Origin: Bacteroidota bacterium | Lineage (GTDB): Bacteria; Bacteroidota; Ignavibacteria; Ignavibacteriales; Ignavibacteriaceae | Assembly (NCBI GenBank): GCA_023406915.1 | Contig: JAEXTR010000353.1 | Location: 1 to 29,989 of the forward strand | Length of the DNA: 29,989 nucleotides | Direction of reading: 5' to 3' | Part shown: piece by piece, positions 7,377-16,997 of the stretch | How positions within the stretch are numbered: position 1 is the first letter of the stretch | How the letters are laid out: every line of letters begins with the position of its first letter | Translations under genes and position numbers: made by a program | Notes under the pieces: model-generated | Database searches by the model: none | Seen by the model: only the letters and a program-made list of their open reading frames with translations | What the model was told of the DNA's origin: nothing

Positions 7377-10300
7377 ATGAAATTAGCAAATGTATCGATT
7401 CAGCGTCCCGTGCTGGCAACGATGATGATTGTGTCCCTGCTGGTGCTGGGGCTCTTTGCGCTGAACCGTTTGAATGTTGACTTGTACCCGGATGTGGATG
7501 TCCCTTTTGTTGTCATAACCACAGTTCTTCCAGGCGCTGGTCCTGAACAGATTGAAACCGACGTGACGAAACCGATTGAAGATGCAGTTAACCCGATTGA
7601 AGGTGTGAAACACATTGAGTCACGTTCACAGGAAAATGTTTCGATCGTTATCATCGAATTCCGGCTGGAGGTGGATGGAAAACTTGCAGCACAGGATGTG
7701 CGCGAGAAACTTGCTGCTATCCGGAATGAATTACCCGATGATATTGAGGAACCAGTTATACAACGCTATGATCCTGCCAGTCAGCCTATCATGACGCTGA
7801 GTGTATCGGGTGCGCTCAGTGAAAAGGAACTTACTACCTTTACAAAGGATGTGGTGAAAAAGCGCCTCGAGAATGTACTGGGCGTAGGTTCTGTAACCCT
7901 GGTTGGTGGCTCCGAGCGTGAGATCCAGGTGAATGTTGATGTCAACAGACTGAAAGCATACTCCCTCTCTATCCAGGATGTTGCTCTTTCTGTTGGAATC
8001 AACAATATGGAAATTCCTGGCGGTAACCTGGAACAGGGGAGCCGTCAGTTGCTCCTCAGAACAGAAGGGAAACTGAAGAGCATTGATGAATTCAAAAACA
8101 TCATTATTATAGAAAATAATGGTGATGTAGTCCGCCTTGGGGAAATTGCCGAAATCGTTGATGGTGTGAAAACCAAAACCAGTATAGCCAGATATAATGG
8201 CAGACCCTCAGTTGGTCTTGATATTATGAAGCAGTCTGGGGCAAATACCGTTCAGGTTGCAGATGAAATCAATAAGGAAATTACCAAACTGAATAAGGAG
8301 CTTCCGGATGGCATCCAGCTGGCGGTTGCAACTGACGGGTCGGTCTATATCAGGGATTCAGTTAATGATGTTTTGTTCGATCTTTTGTACGGTGGATTGC
8401 TGGCAGTCATAGTGGTGTATCTCTTCCTTGCCAACATACGCAGTACCATCATCAGTGCTATTGCATTGCCTACTTCAGTGATTGCAACCTTCTTCTTTAT
8501 GTATATGATGAATTTCACGCTGAATATGATGAGTCTGCTGGCACTCTCCCTTGCAGTTGGGCTCCTGATCGATGATGCGATTGTGGTGATAGAAAATATC
8601 TACCGTCATCTTGATGAAGGTGAATCACCGTTTGAAGCTGCAAAGAAAGGTACAGCCGAAATTGGTCTTGCGGTGCTGGCAACCACCTTTACTATTGTTG
8701 CGGTGTTCGTTCCGGTTGCATTCATGCCCGGTATCATCGGCAGATTCTTCTATGAATTTGGGCTTACCGTCTCGATTGCTGTGCTGATCTCCCTCTTCGT
8801 GGCATTTACTCTTACTCCCATGCTTTCATCCCGCTGGCTGAAAGCCGAGGATGAGCACCTAAGGCTGACGAAGAATCCTATCAATAACTTTCTGTACTAC
8901 TTTAACAATGCATTTAATGCACTGAATGGCTATTACAGAAGATTACTCGGCTGGTCATTGAGGCACAGAATGATTGTGCTGTTCGGTTCAATAGGAGTAT
9001 TCTTCCTGAGTATGTTTATGGCAGGACTCCTTGGTTCCGAATTCTTTCCGAATGCCGATCGCAGTGAGTTCTTTATTAATGTGAGTGCACCTGCAGGATG
9101 CTCACTTGAGAAAACAGATGAGATTTGCCGCAGCATTGAAGACTATCTGAAAGAACAGCCTGAAGTGGCTAACATCCTGACGAGTATTGGTGGTGATAAT
9201 ATTGCTCCCAGTGAAGCAAAAATCAATGTGAAGCTGGTTAAAAGACACAACCGTACAATGTCAGATAAACAATTAATTGATCTGACCCGCGAAGCAATAG
9301 CCGATCTCCATCCAGGTGCTGAATACGACTTCCGTGTGGAAAGCGGACCCGGTGGTAATGAAAAACCAGTTACGTTGAGTATCAGGGGGCAGAAGCTAAA
9401 GGAACTTGAACCAATAGCCGATCAGGTGAAGAAGATGCTCAGTGATACCAAAGGTGCAGTGGATGTAAGTTCCAGTCTTGAGGCATCAAAACCTGAACTC
9501 CGTATCAGGATTGACAGGAATAAGGCAGCCGATCTTGGTGTAAACGTATATTCGATTGCTTCTGAAGTCAGGTCGATGGTTGATGGATATGAAGCAACGA
9601 AGTTTCAGGAAGGTGACGAACAGTATGATGTACGTGTAAGGCTCAATAAGAACTATCGTACATCGGCTTATGATATCAGGAACCTTCTAGTCAAGAGCAG
9701 TAAGAAAGGCGCCTACGGCGAAACAATCACGCTTCGGCTTGGTGACATCGCGGAAGTAATTGAAGGTGTTGGTCCCACTATTATCTACCGCTATAACCGT
9801 CAGCAGGAAATCAGAGTGGATGCAAACCTTTCAGGTGCACTGCTTGGAGATGTGCTGGGTGCTGTCATGAAGGAAACTGCCACTGTAAATCTACCATCAG
9901 GCACCAGTATCAATGTGATTGGTGAAGGTGAAATGCAGGAGGAGTCTTTTGGCAATATACTCCTTTCACTTGCTCTTGCTATCATATTTGTTTACATAGT
10001 ATTGGCAATGCAGTTCGAAAGCTTTGTATATCCCATGTCCATCATGCTTGCGCTGCCAATGTCCATTATCGGAGCTATTCTCTTCCTGCTTCTGTTCGGA
10101 GGATCATTGTCAGTAATGGCATTGATAGGTATCATCATGCTGATGGGATTGGTAACAAAGAATGCCATCCTTCTGATTGATTATACAAATGTGCAAAGGT
10201 CGCTGGGTCTGAGCAGAACTGATGCCTTGTTGAAGGCAGGTCCTACAAGGCTCCGTCCGATCCTGATGACTACGCTTGCAATGATATTCGGTATGGTGCC

Positions 10301-10490
10301 GGTGGCTGTTGGGCTGGGTGAAGGCTCTGAATTCCGGTCACCAATGGGGCAGGCGGTAATTGGAGGGTTAATAACCTCCACCATGCTGACACTTGTTGTT
10401 GTACCGGTTGTGTACACACTGCTTGATGATATTTCGTTCGCAAAAATGAGAGGTATCTTCAGGCGCAAAAAGAAAACTACACAAGAGTAA
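7377..10490 (+). CDS. RND-family efflux pump, hydrophobe/amphiphile (AcrB-like) inner membrane transporter
   Basis: This 1037-aa proton-driven exporter has the AcrB/MexB length. It shows the expected order: an N-terminal membrane helix (~11-30), a periplasmic porter domain, a six-helix bundle (~335-540), a second porter domain starting at LGSEFFPNADRSEFF, and a C-terminal bundle. Proton-relay residues are present: the Asp399-Asp400 pair in VGLLIDDAIVVIENI, and Lys928 in LMGLVTKNAILLIDY. The start at ATG 7377 follows AGGAAAAGGA. It ends the operon with its adaptor and channel, and a strong hairpin terminator lies 20 bases after the stop. Such pumps export drugs, detergents, dyes or fatty acids; the exact substrates cannot be inferred here. 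Confidence 0.95.
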   Translation: MKLANVSIQRPVLATMMIVSLLVLGLFALNRLNVDLYPDVDVPFVVITTVLPGAGPEQIETDVTKPIEDAVNPIEGVKHIESRSQENVSIVIIEFRLEVDGKLAAQDVREKLAAIRNELPDDIEEPVIQRYDPASQPIMTLSVSGALSEKELTTFTKDVVKKRLENVLGVGSVTLVGGSEREIQVNVDVNRLKAYSLSIQDVALSVGINNMEIPGGNLEQGSRQLLLRTEGKLKSIDEFKNIIIIENNGDVVRLGEIAEIVDGVKTKTSIARYNGRPSVGLDIMKQSGANTVQVADEINKEITKLNKELPDGIQLAVATDGSVYIRDSVNDVLFDLLYGGLLAVIVVYLFLANIRSTIISAIALPTSVIATFFFMYMMNFTLNMMSLLALSLAVGLLIDDAIVVIENIYRHLDEGESPFEAAKKGTAEIGLAVLATTFTIVAVFVPVAFMPGIIGRFFYEFGLTVSIAVLISLFVAFTLTPMLSSRWLKAEDEHLRLTKNPINNFLYYFNNAFNALNGYYRRLLGWSLRHRMIVLFGSIGVFFLSMFMAGLLGSEFFPNADRSEFFINVSAPAGCSLEKTDEICRSIEDYLKEQPEVANILTSIGGDNIAPSEAKINVKLVKRHNRTMSDKQLIDLTREAIADLHPGAEYDFRVESGPGGNEKPVTLSIRGQKLKELEPIADQVKKMLSDTKGAVDVSSSLEASKPELRIRIDRNKAADLGVNVYSIASEVRSMVDGYEATKFQEGDEQYDVRVRLNKNYRTSAYDIRNLLVKSSKKGAYGETITLRLGDIAEVIEGVGPTIIYRYNRQQEIRVDANLSGALLGDVLGAVMKETATVNLPSGTSINVIGEGEMQEESFGNILLSLALAIIFVYIVLAMQFESFVYPMSIMLALPMSIIGAILFLLLFGGSLSVMALIGIIMLMGLVTKNAILLIDYTNVQRSLGLSRTDALLKAGPTRLRPILMTTLAMIFGMVPVAVGLGEGSEFRSPMGQAVIGGLITSTMLTLVVVPVVYTLLDDISFAKMRGIFRRKKKTTQE

Positions 10491-10510
10491 AGTAACCTCT
10501 GTGTTGCAAA

Positions 10511-10541
10511 GGGTGGCTGCCTTCGGGCAGCCACTCGCATT
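10511..10541 (+). terminator. UUCG-loop intrinsic terminator of the efflux operon
   Basis: GTGGCTGCC at 10513-10521 pairs perfectly with GGCAGCCAC at 10526-10534 around a TTCG tetraloop. A G-U and a G-C pair (10512/10535, 10511/10536) extend the stem, and TTTT follows at 10540-10543. It lies between the pump gene and the converging T9SS gene. The T-run orientation points to the + strand transcript. Confidence 0.85.
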
Positions 10542-10560
10542 TTAAACACTTATCTGGGCA

Positions 10561-13428
10561 TCACTTCAGCAGAATACTTTTCACAGTTGCAGTATTTGAT
10601 CCCGACTGTAATCGGATCAGGTAGATGCCACTGGGCAGATGTGAGGCATGAAACACATATTCATACTGACCTGGGCTCATCTCCCTGTCAACAATTCTTA
10701 CAACTTCTTCTCCAAGTATATTATACACTGTCAGTTTAGTAATAGCAGCTGCATCAATCGTGAATCTGATCCTTGTCGCAGGATTAAATGGATTTGGATA
10801 GTTCTGTTCGAGGGTAAAAGAAAGTGGCTGCATCGTATTATCATCAATACCTGTTATCACAGGGAACAGATTATGAAATGCTTCCTGAGCTTTTTGGATA
10901 TTACTCCTCATCGCTGTAATGGATGCCAGATGTGAATTCCCTCTCCCTCCGGTATATCCTACAATGATATCAACAGGAGTACCAACTGTAAGAGAAAACG
11001 GTGCAGCAGTGATGAGTTGCCGCTGATCAGTACTGGTATTGTTTTTCCAACCAGAACTCTGGACCGGATCACCAGAATAGATAAAAATCGGATTCACGGT
11101 ATTGCAGGGAATTCCTGCCACCTGTCCGTATGGCCAGGTGCAAGGGTCGATCTTTTCTCCGTTACTCCTTAATCCTTTTTGGTAGTATCTTATCTGCTCA
11201 GGAAAAGCACCTGGATCACCATGCGTCGGGTGTGAACTCATATAATGCTGTGATGCTACCAGGTTGTTGAATCGCATTGCTCCAGGGATCGAATCTAGTT
11301 TCCCTGCTGAACTTAGACGGGGAGCCCACATCAGTGGAATATCAATACCCTCATCATAAAGACCATTGCTATTCACATCACTAAAGGTAATTCCGGGTAG
11401 GTACACTTGTGGTCCCTGAACAATACTGATACCCAGTGCAGGTGGGTTGCTGCCATACTGTGTATCCGTTCCTTCATTATACACATACCCCACACGGTAC
11501 AATGTGTCGGTCCCAACCAGATCATCGGTATAATCTCCGAGGTCGGCGTCCATCCAGGGTGAAAAAAGCACTGAATCGAGAATGGCTGCAACTGTTCCCT
11601 TATTCTCAAGTGTATATCGCACAAACACCGTATTGCCGATTTCAGGGTGTTGCTGGTCTTCCTTGTAGCCAAACACTGTTTGATTTATCTCGATCCCCAT
11701 GGGAGACATTGTGGTGAACCTCCGCTCAGAGGATGGATTGCCATCGTTGTATGTTGTGAATGCCGTCATATCCCCAAGCAAATCAGGTTTGTCTTCTGTT
11801 GGGTCCCATTTCCCATTCTGATTCAGGTCAATGGGCGTGTAAAAACCGTCATTATTTCCGTCATAAAATGCAGCTCCTCTTTGCACCGCATAGAGCCAGT
11901 CATTCCATGACTGTCCGAAATCCAGATCAGTTCTTTTTACGACATAAATCCGGTTCGCAGTGGCAATAGGGTTCTCGTTTATACGTCCGGGCTTATAGTC
12001 TTCAAATCTGCTCGCGGTTGCGTTGGCATTTACCCAGTATGTATCATTTGCATAGCCCGAAAGGAAAAACCCTCCGCTGAAGAGTATGTTTGATTCATCA
12101 TATCTGCCACCGGATACACCATTGATGGTTGCATCAGCCAGTACACCCGATCTCGTGATCGGCATTTTTAATCTGCCTATATTAATATCTTCTATATCAC
12201 CAGTGCCTGCCATCCAGTCCAGGATAGACAAAAAGCCTGTGGTTTCTGTGGTCCATGGCAAATAGGTATTCCGAACTCTTAGCTTACCGAGTGAAGTTGA
12301 TTGGTTAGGAACCTGCCAGGTGAATATCCCGGGCATAAGAAAGGAAATGCTGTTGCTGATATTCTGCCAGGTGGTACCACCATCAGGACTAAACTCAAAA
12401 ATAAAATGGTTGAAGTAGGTCATATTGTTTGGCAAACCAATATGCACCGACTGACCTTTATGAAGGATATGATTATGATCAGGAGCAATAATCTGATAGT
12501 AATCAGGAGATTCATAAGTGCGCTTGATGACTTCTGTGAGTTGCCACTGCGGTTTCCAGGTGTAACGCTGGATAGATTGTAGAGTAGAATTTGATGTGTA
12601 AGTATAAATGGATTTTGCTGAAAGTGACCACTGTGAGTTTTGGTAGAGTGAGGAATAAAAACTGTCAGGAAGTGTGGCACTGCCAGTGTAATAATATTCA
12701 ATCTGCTGCTCAGGTATTATCTGGCTGTTGACAACTTTGTAGCGGACTGAAGAGGTGACCTGAGAAGCCTGATTATAGAAGTATCTTATCTGTGATGTCT
12801 CTTTCCAATACCCCTGATCATAGAATTGAAAGCTTTTTTTCTCCAGTCGGTCAAGGGTATCGTAGGTGCGGAGCTCACGCTCAAATGGGATCCACATCCC
12901 GTTTTGTCTTCCAAAGAGCGTCTCCGAAATTAATTGGTTCCCATTCGTGTAAGTGAATACTTGCTTGCTGTAAAAATCACTTGAATCAGTATACAAACTC
13001 CGAATGGAATCAACACGCATACCATTGGAATAGTGACATTCATCTCTTAGTGTATTCTTGAATGTGAATGTTTCCTCTGTGTCATACCTAAAATGTTCGA
13101 TGTAAAAGATAGGGGCACCGAGCAAATACATGTAATTTGCAATTGCATAATTGCCCGATAGAGGATGGGATGCTGCGCTTTGCCACATGGCTTTGCTGCC
13201 ATTTGTTGAATCGTAATAATATTGCGAAACCCCATAGAGTGCCATTGAATTGCCACTTCTGGTGAATACACTGTCGATTCTGCAAAGGTTTTCAAGAATA
13301 TGCGAATCAAAAGTAAAAGGGTACTCTGTTTTCGCTGAAAGTTCATCGACCGGAATGTTCTGGCAGAATATAGTGAAGGGAAGGATGAGTTTCATTATCA
13401 GGAGCAGGTATAACCATTTCTGTACCAT
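10561..13428 (-). CDS. T9SS-exported large surface/secreted protein of unknown function
   Basis: This 955-aa protein has a signal peptide (~1-22, WLYLLLIMKLILPFTIFCQ). Residues ~115-310 are tyrosine-rich short repeats (RYFYNQAS, EYYYTGSA, YTYTSNS) resembling YD/RHS-type or TSP-like beta strands. Residues ~410-870 form a long region with Asp/Asn-rich turns that look calcium binding: DGNNDG (523-528), DLNQNGKWDPTED (534-546) and DVNSNGLYDEG (684-694). A GDPVQSSGW...VGYTGGRGNS segment before the end recurs, from memory, in other T9SS cargo of this lineage. Residues 871-955 are the type A T9SS sorting domain (QNYPNPFNP, VYNILGEEV, SGIYLIRL). It should be exported to the cell surface or medium and cleaved. 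The start has GGAGG four bases upstream. It lies 74 bp downstream of the giant sensor kinase on the same strand. No enzymatic motif was recognised. Confidence 0.85.
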   Translation of the reverse strand: MVQKWLYLLLIMKLILPFTIFCQNIPVDELSAKTEYPFTFDSHILENLCRIDSVFTRSGNSMALYGVSQYYYDSTNGSKAMWQSAASHPLSGNYAIANYMYLLGAPIFYIEHFRYDTEETFTFKNTLRDECHYSNGMRVDSIRSLYTDSSDFYSKQVFTYTNGNQLISETLFGRQNGMWIPFERELRTYDTLDRLEKKSFQFYDQGYWKETSQIRYFYNQASQVTSSVRYKVVNSQIIPEQQIEYYYTGSATLPDSFYSSLYQNSQWSLSAKSIYTYTSNSTLQSIQRYTWKPQWQLTEVIKRTYESPDYYQIIAPDHNHILHKGQSVHIGLPNNMTYFNHFIFEFSPDGGTTWQNISNSISFLMPGIFTWQVPNQSTSLGKLRVRNTYLPWTTETTGFLSILDWMAGTGDIEDINIGRLKMPITRSGVLADATINGVSGGRYDESNILFSGGFFLSGYANDTYWVNANATASRFEDYKPGRINENPIATANRIYVVKRTDLDFGQSWNDWLYAVQRGAAFYDGNNDGFYTPIDLNQNGKWDPTEDKPDLLGDMTAFTTYNDGNPSSERRFTTMSPMGIEINQTVFGYKEDQQHPEIGNTVFVRYTLENKGTVAAILDSVLFSPWMDADLGDYTDDLVGTDTLYRVGYVYNEGTDTQYGSNPPALGISIVQGPQVYLPGITFSDVNSNGLYDEGIDIPLMWAPRLSSAGKLDSIPGAMRFNNLVASQHYMSSHPTHGDPGAFPEQIRYYQKGLRSNGEKIDPCTWPYGQVAGIPCNTVNPIFIYSGDPVQSSGWKNNTSTDQRQLITAAPFSLTVGTPVDIIVGYTGGRGNSHLASITAMRSNIQKAQEAFHNLFPVITGIDDNTMQPLSFTLEQNYPNPFNPATRIRFTIDAAAITKLTVYNILGEEVVRIVDREMSPGQYEYVFHASHLPSGIYLIRLQSGSNTATVKSILLK

Positions 13429-13502
13429 GGTACCTCCAAAAGGAAAGACTGTACAACATCAAGATTGACACAGCAGAAAACTAGGCAATTATCCTAATAT
13501 AA

Positions 13503-16500
13503 TCAAGATTCTGACGGAGTACTCTCAGATGAAGGAAGCAGTATTGAAAATACTGAACCCTTACCAGGTTCAGAAGAGAGAAGAAACTTTCCATGCATGA
13601 TTCTTACAAATCGTTTACACAAGTTTAGACCCAACCCAGTTCCTTTTTCTTCCTCAGTCCCATTAGTTGAAACGAAGTTCTCGGTCTGAAGTATCTCATC
13701 GACCCTTTCAGGTGATAATCCAAGTCCTGTATCGGCAACTTCAATTCTGACGTACTGATCTGACTCCTGAAGACAGGTTATAGTAATACTTCCTCCCTGG
13801 GGCGTGAACTTAGTGGCGTTAGACAAGAGATTCCTGATGACGGCATCAGTGAGGTTATGATCTGCGTATGCCGCAATCTGCTCGTCGCACAGAAGGTTAA
13901 TACTGATGTTCTTTCTCTCAGCAGCAAGAGACTGTGATACTATCACGGAACTGATTAGTTGGTGGAGTTGAATAACCTGAAGGTCTGGTGTTATTCTCGA
14001 TTGATTAAGTCTTGACCAGGTGAGCAGGTTGTCAATCAGTGAGAGCAACCCATGCAAGGATGCGTGAATCCGGCTAATAAACCCTTTGCGGTCTGAATCA
14101 CTGAGGTCATTATACTCTTCACCGAGTATTTCTGTATATCCCATCAGTGCAGTAAAGGGGCTGCGCAGGTCATGCCCAATAATCGAGAAGAGTTTATCCT
14201 TGGTCCTGTTGGCGAGTAATAGTTGTTCCTCACGCACTCGTAAGGTTTCTGTTTTGGACTGTACCAGAAACTCAAGATTTTTCTTGTTCTTTTGTAGTGA
14301 AGCAACTCTCAGCTTGATCACTGCTGTTATCAAAAGCCCAAAGAGTATGAACAGAATTATTCTGAACCACCAGGTGGAATAGAATGGAGGTTCGATAACG
14401 ATGGTCAAAGATACATACGAGGAATCTACCTGGTTTGGGCTAGTAAATGCTCTTACTTTGAAAATGTATTCGCCTGGGTCAAGGTTCGTATATTGAGCTT
14501 CTCTTCTCTCAAAAGAGTTTTTCCAGTTCTTATCAAATCCCTCTAGTTGGAACTGGTATTCAGCAGAACTCTGATTAAAATAATTGAGTGCGACAAAGGA
14601 GATCGTGATATCTCTCTGATTTGGTGGGACTGTTACAATTCTCACCGAAGTATCACCAGGAGCATTCAAACTGAATTGCATATCTTGTCCTGATTCCGAT
14701 CGTGATGTAACTTTGGTGATATGAAGAGGAACCGGGGTTCCAATCTTAAATATTTCTGATGGTGTAATGCGAAGTAATCCAAATAGTCCGCCAAAATACA
14801 AATCCCCATCAGCTGTTTTTGCAACTGATCTTGGAATATAATCGTTAACCTGAAATCCATCCTTCTTAAAAAAATTTTTAACTTTTTTCGTAACTGGTGT
14901 GTATACAGATATACCGGTATTTGTGCTTAACCACAGTCTTCCATCATTATCTTCGATCACTGAGTTTAATATATTATCGCTGAGTCCGTTATTCTCTGTG
15001 ACTGATTCGAACGAGTCGGATGAAGGGTGGTAAGAGTACAACCCTGATTCCGTAGTCATCCAGATTTTTCCGTCTTTTGTTTCCAGAAGCATCCAAATTG
15101 TCAAACCAGAGATTATGTTATTGTATTTCTCCTGTACTCCCACTGTTTTAAAAGTAAAAGTTTTGGGATCAAACGATGTAAGACCATTATTGGTGGCCAA
15201 CCACAAAAGTGAATCTCGCCCCCACATCATGTGTCTGATATCTTCACCAATCGGTCCCCTTTCACCCTGAGGATCAGAAGGGAATTCTAACCATTTCCCA
15301 GTGGCCGCATACTTTATTGTCAGGGGGTGGCTCCTGGATGCAATGTAAAGATTATCTTCTTTGTCTGTCAACATGTACTGTATATAATCAGGAGCAGATG
15401 CAACTGATACATTACTTATGATGAGCGTGCTGATATGATTGTTGATAGGATTAAGTGCTCTGAGACCTGCCCGAGTGGCAAAAAGCAACTCTCCTTTAGA
15501 ATTCATCGTTTGTGCCAAAACCCTTCTTTCCGGATCATCAAGAGACCTTCTGCCATATATATGTTCGATAAAATTGGTTGACGGGGACAGCCTGGCAAGA
15601 CCATTATTACCTGTGCCAACATAAAGCGCGTCGAGTGTGGGAAAGAGCGTCCGGATGTGATTGTCTGGCAACGAACTTTTTGTTTGGAAGTCCTGTGTTA
15701 GTAATTTTAGTTTTGGGGGTTGGAAACGAGTAATACTGAGTCCTCCGTCACGGGTGCCGATCCAATAGTTTCCGAAGGAATCTTTGAAGATGTTTCGTAT
15801 GTCGTTCGAGCCAAGTTTTGATTCGCTTCCTGGTTCTGCGATATAATGCTTTAGGATTTGATTTCGCTGATCATAGTAGAATAATCCTTCACTCGCAGTT
15901 CCTATAAGTAGAACATCATCACGGGTTACAAGTAATCTGTTAATCGCAAGATTATTAACATCGGGTACTAAATCATAGCGTTGAAAAGAAGATCTTCCAG
16001 TCGATTTGAAATAGATACCCCTTTCGGTTCCAACCCAGATCGTTCCTTTATAATCAGTATAGATCGTGCGGGCAAAGTTGGCACCAGAGAACTGAGTGTC
16101 TTTGGGGTCAAAAATAAAATGTTCAAACTTTCCGAGTGAGGGGAGAAATCGGTTTACCCCCCTACGTGTAGCAACCCAGATATTCCCCTGCGCATCCTGC
16201 GTTATCCCCCATATCCGGTTGTCAGATACTGAGGAAGCATCATCAGGATTATGCTGATATCTGGTGAAATTATTTGAAAGCTTATTATATCTATTAAGGC
16301 CTCCACCAGCTGTGCCAACCCAAAGGGTACCAGATTTATCTACGAAAAGTGATTGAACCCTGTCGTGCCCGAGTGAGCCGGGGTCACTTTTTGAATTCTT
16401 ATAATGATAGAATGCTCCTTGTTTTCTGTCATATACATTCAAACCTCCACCCCAGGTTGCAAGCCAGAGCTTGTTTTCATAGCAAATAATATCCCCGATA

Positions 16501-16757
16501 TTATTATTTTGGAGTCTGTCAGCATAGTCAGGATCTGCTCGATGAACAAAAAAGGAATACCCATCGTACTGGTTCAGTCCACCTTCTGAACCAAACCACA
16601 TAAATCCCAGTTCATCCTGCCAGATAGCATAAACTGTATTATCCGCGAGACCGTCATTAATAGTCTTTTGGTGAAATTCGTCAGTCCGGTTAAACTGTTG
16701 TGGCAAAATGAACGGTATAAGCAGCAACCAAACCGGTATAACAAGCCGGAATTGCAT
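13503..16757 (-). CDS. Large Reg_prop/Y_Y_Y-domain membrane sensor histidine kinase
   Basis: This 1084-aa sensor follows the extracellular plan of hybrid two-component systems of Bacteroidota. A signal or anchor sequence covers ~1-20. About 14 Reg_prop repeats (for example GTLWVGTAGGGLNRY, GNIWVATRRGVNRF, GKIWMTTESGLYSY) fill ~30-670, enough for two seven-bladed propellers. A Y_Y_Y domain (~700-790; ALNYFNQSSAEYQFQLEGFD) leads to a membrane helix (~797-815) and a coiled coil. The HisKA domain has FSIIGHDLRSPF with His862. The HATPase has N-box NLLSNATKF, G1 DTGLGLS and G2 GTGLGLNLCKRF. The protein ends right after the ATPase, so the receiver and AraC-type DNA-binding domains of true HTCS proteins are absent and a separate response regulator is needed; none is in the window. 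By family analogy it senses a periplasmic carbohydrate. The downstream T9SS gene is probably co-transcribed. Confidence 0.9.
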   Translation of the reverse strand: MQFRLVIPVWLLLIPFILPQQFNRTDEFHQKTINDGLADNTVYAIWQDELGFMWFGSEGGLNQYDGYSFFVHRADPDYADRLQNNNIGDIICYENKLWLATWGGGLNVYDRKQGAFYHYKNSKSDPGSLGHDRVQSLFVDKSGTLWVGTAGGGLNRYNKLSNNFTRYQHNPDDASSVSDNRIWGITQDAQGNIWVATRRGVNRFLPSLGKFEHFIFDPKDTQFSGANFARTIYTDYKGTIWVGTERGIYFKSTGRSSFQRYDLVPDVNNLAINRLLVTRDDVLLIGTASEGLFYYDQRNQILKHYIAEPGSESKLGSNDIRNIFKDSFGNYWIGTRDGGLSITRFQPPKLKLLTQDFQTKSSLPDNHIRTLFPTLDALYVGTGNNGLARLSPSTNFIEHIYGRRSLDDPERRVLAQTMNSKGELLFATRAGLRALNPINNHISTLIISNVSVASAPDYIQYMLTDKEDNLYIASRSHPLTIKYAATGKWLEFPSDPQGERGPIGEDIRHMMWGRDSLLWLATNNGLTSFDPKTFTFKTVGVQEKYNNIISGLTIWMLLETKDGKIWMTTESGLYSYHPSSDSFESVTENNGLSDNILNSVIEDNDGRLWLSTNTGISVYTPVTKKVKNFFKKDGFQVNDYIPRSVAKTADGDLYFGGLFGLLRITPSEIFKIGTPVPLHITKVTSRSESGQDMQFSLNAPGDTSVRIVTVPPNQRDITISFVALNYFNQSSAEYQFQLEGFDKNWKNSFERREAQYTNLDPGEYIFKVRAFTSPNQVDSSYVSLTIVIEPPFYSTWWFRIILFILFGLLITAVIKLRVASLQKNKKNLEFLVQSKTETLRVREEQLLLANRTKDKLFSIIGHDLRSPFTALMGYTEILGEEYNDLSDSDRKGFISRIHASLHGLLSLIDNLLTWSRLNQSRITPDLQVIQLHQLISSVIVSQSLAAERKNISINLLCDEQIAAYADHNLTDAVIRNLLSNATKFTPQGGSITITCLQESDQYVRIEVADTGLGLSPERVDEILQTENFVSTNGTEEEKGTGLGLNLCKRFVRIMHGKFLLSSEPGKGSVFSILLPSSESTPSES

Positions 16758-16997
16758 GAACTAAGTGCCTTATTGAACCTCTTGGGGCTGAGCCTCTTTT
16801 TATAAAAGGGATGAAAAAACCTTTTTTGTACCCGAATTATCGCATAATCCAGAAAGACTTTAAAGGGTATATAATTATTAAATCGTAAATTTATTTGCTA
16901 GCAGCTGAAAGGTGACAGTTTTATACCATAAACAAAGTTTTTAAAAAAGCAGGGATATCGTTACCTTTAAGATTATTTTTATGAAAATGAGAGAGAG
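16758..16997. promoter_or_regulatory. Divergent intergenic region between sensor kinase and nuclease-like gene
   Basis: The 240-bp AT-rich gap must hold promoters for both directions. A TATAAT at 16870-16875 is a good -10-like match for the + strand, but I see no convincing -35 at the right distance. GAGAGAG directly before the ATG at 16998 may serve as a ribosome-binding site. No further structure was recognised. Confidence 0.3.

Noticed and set aside
11373..11717. Open frames on both strands inside the T9SS protein gene
   Set aside because: They are shadows of the 955-aa frame, which has signal peptide, domains and sorting signal. The alternatives have no family features or ribosome-binding sites.
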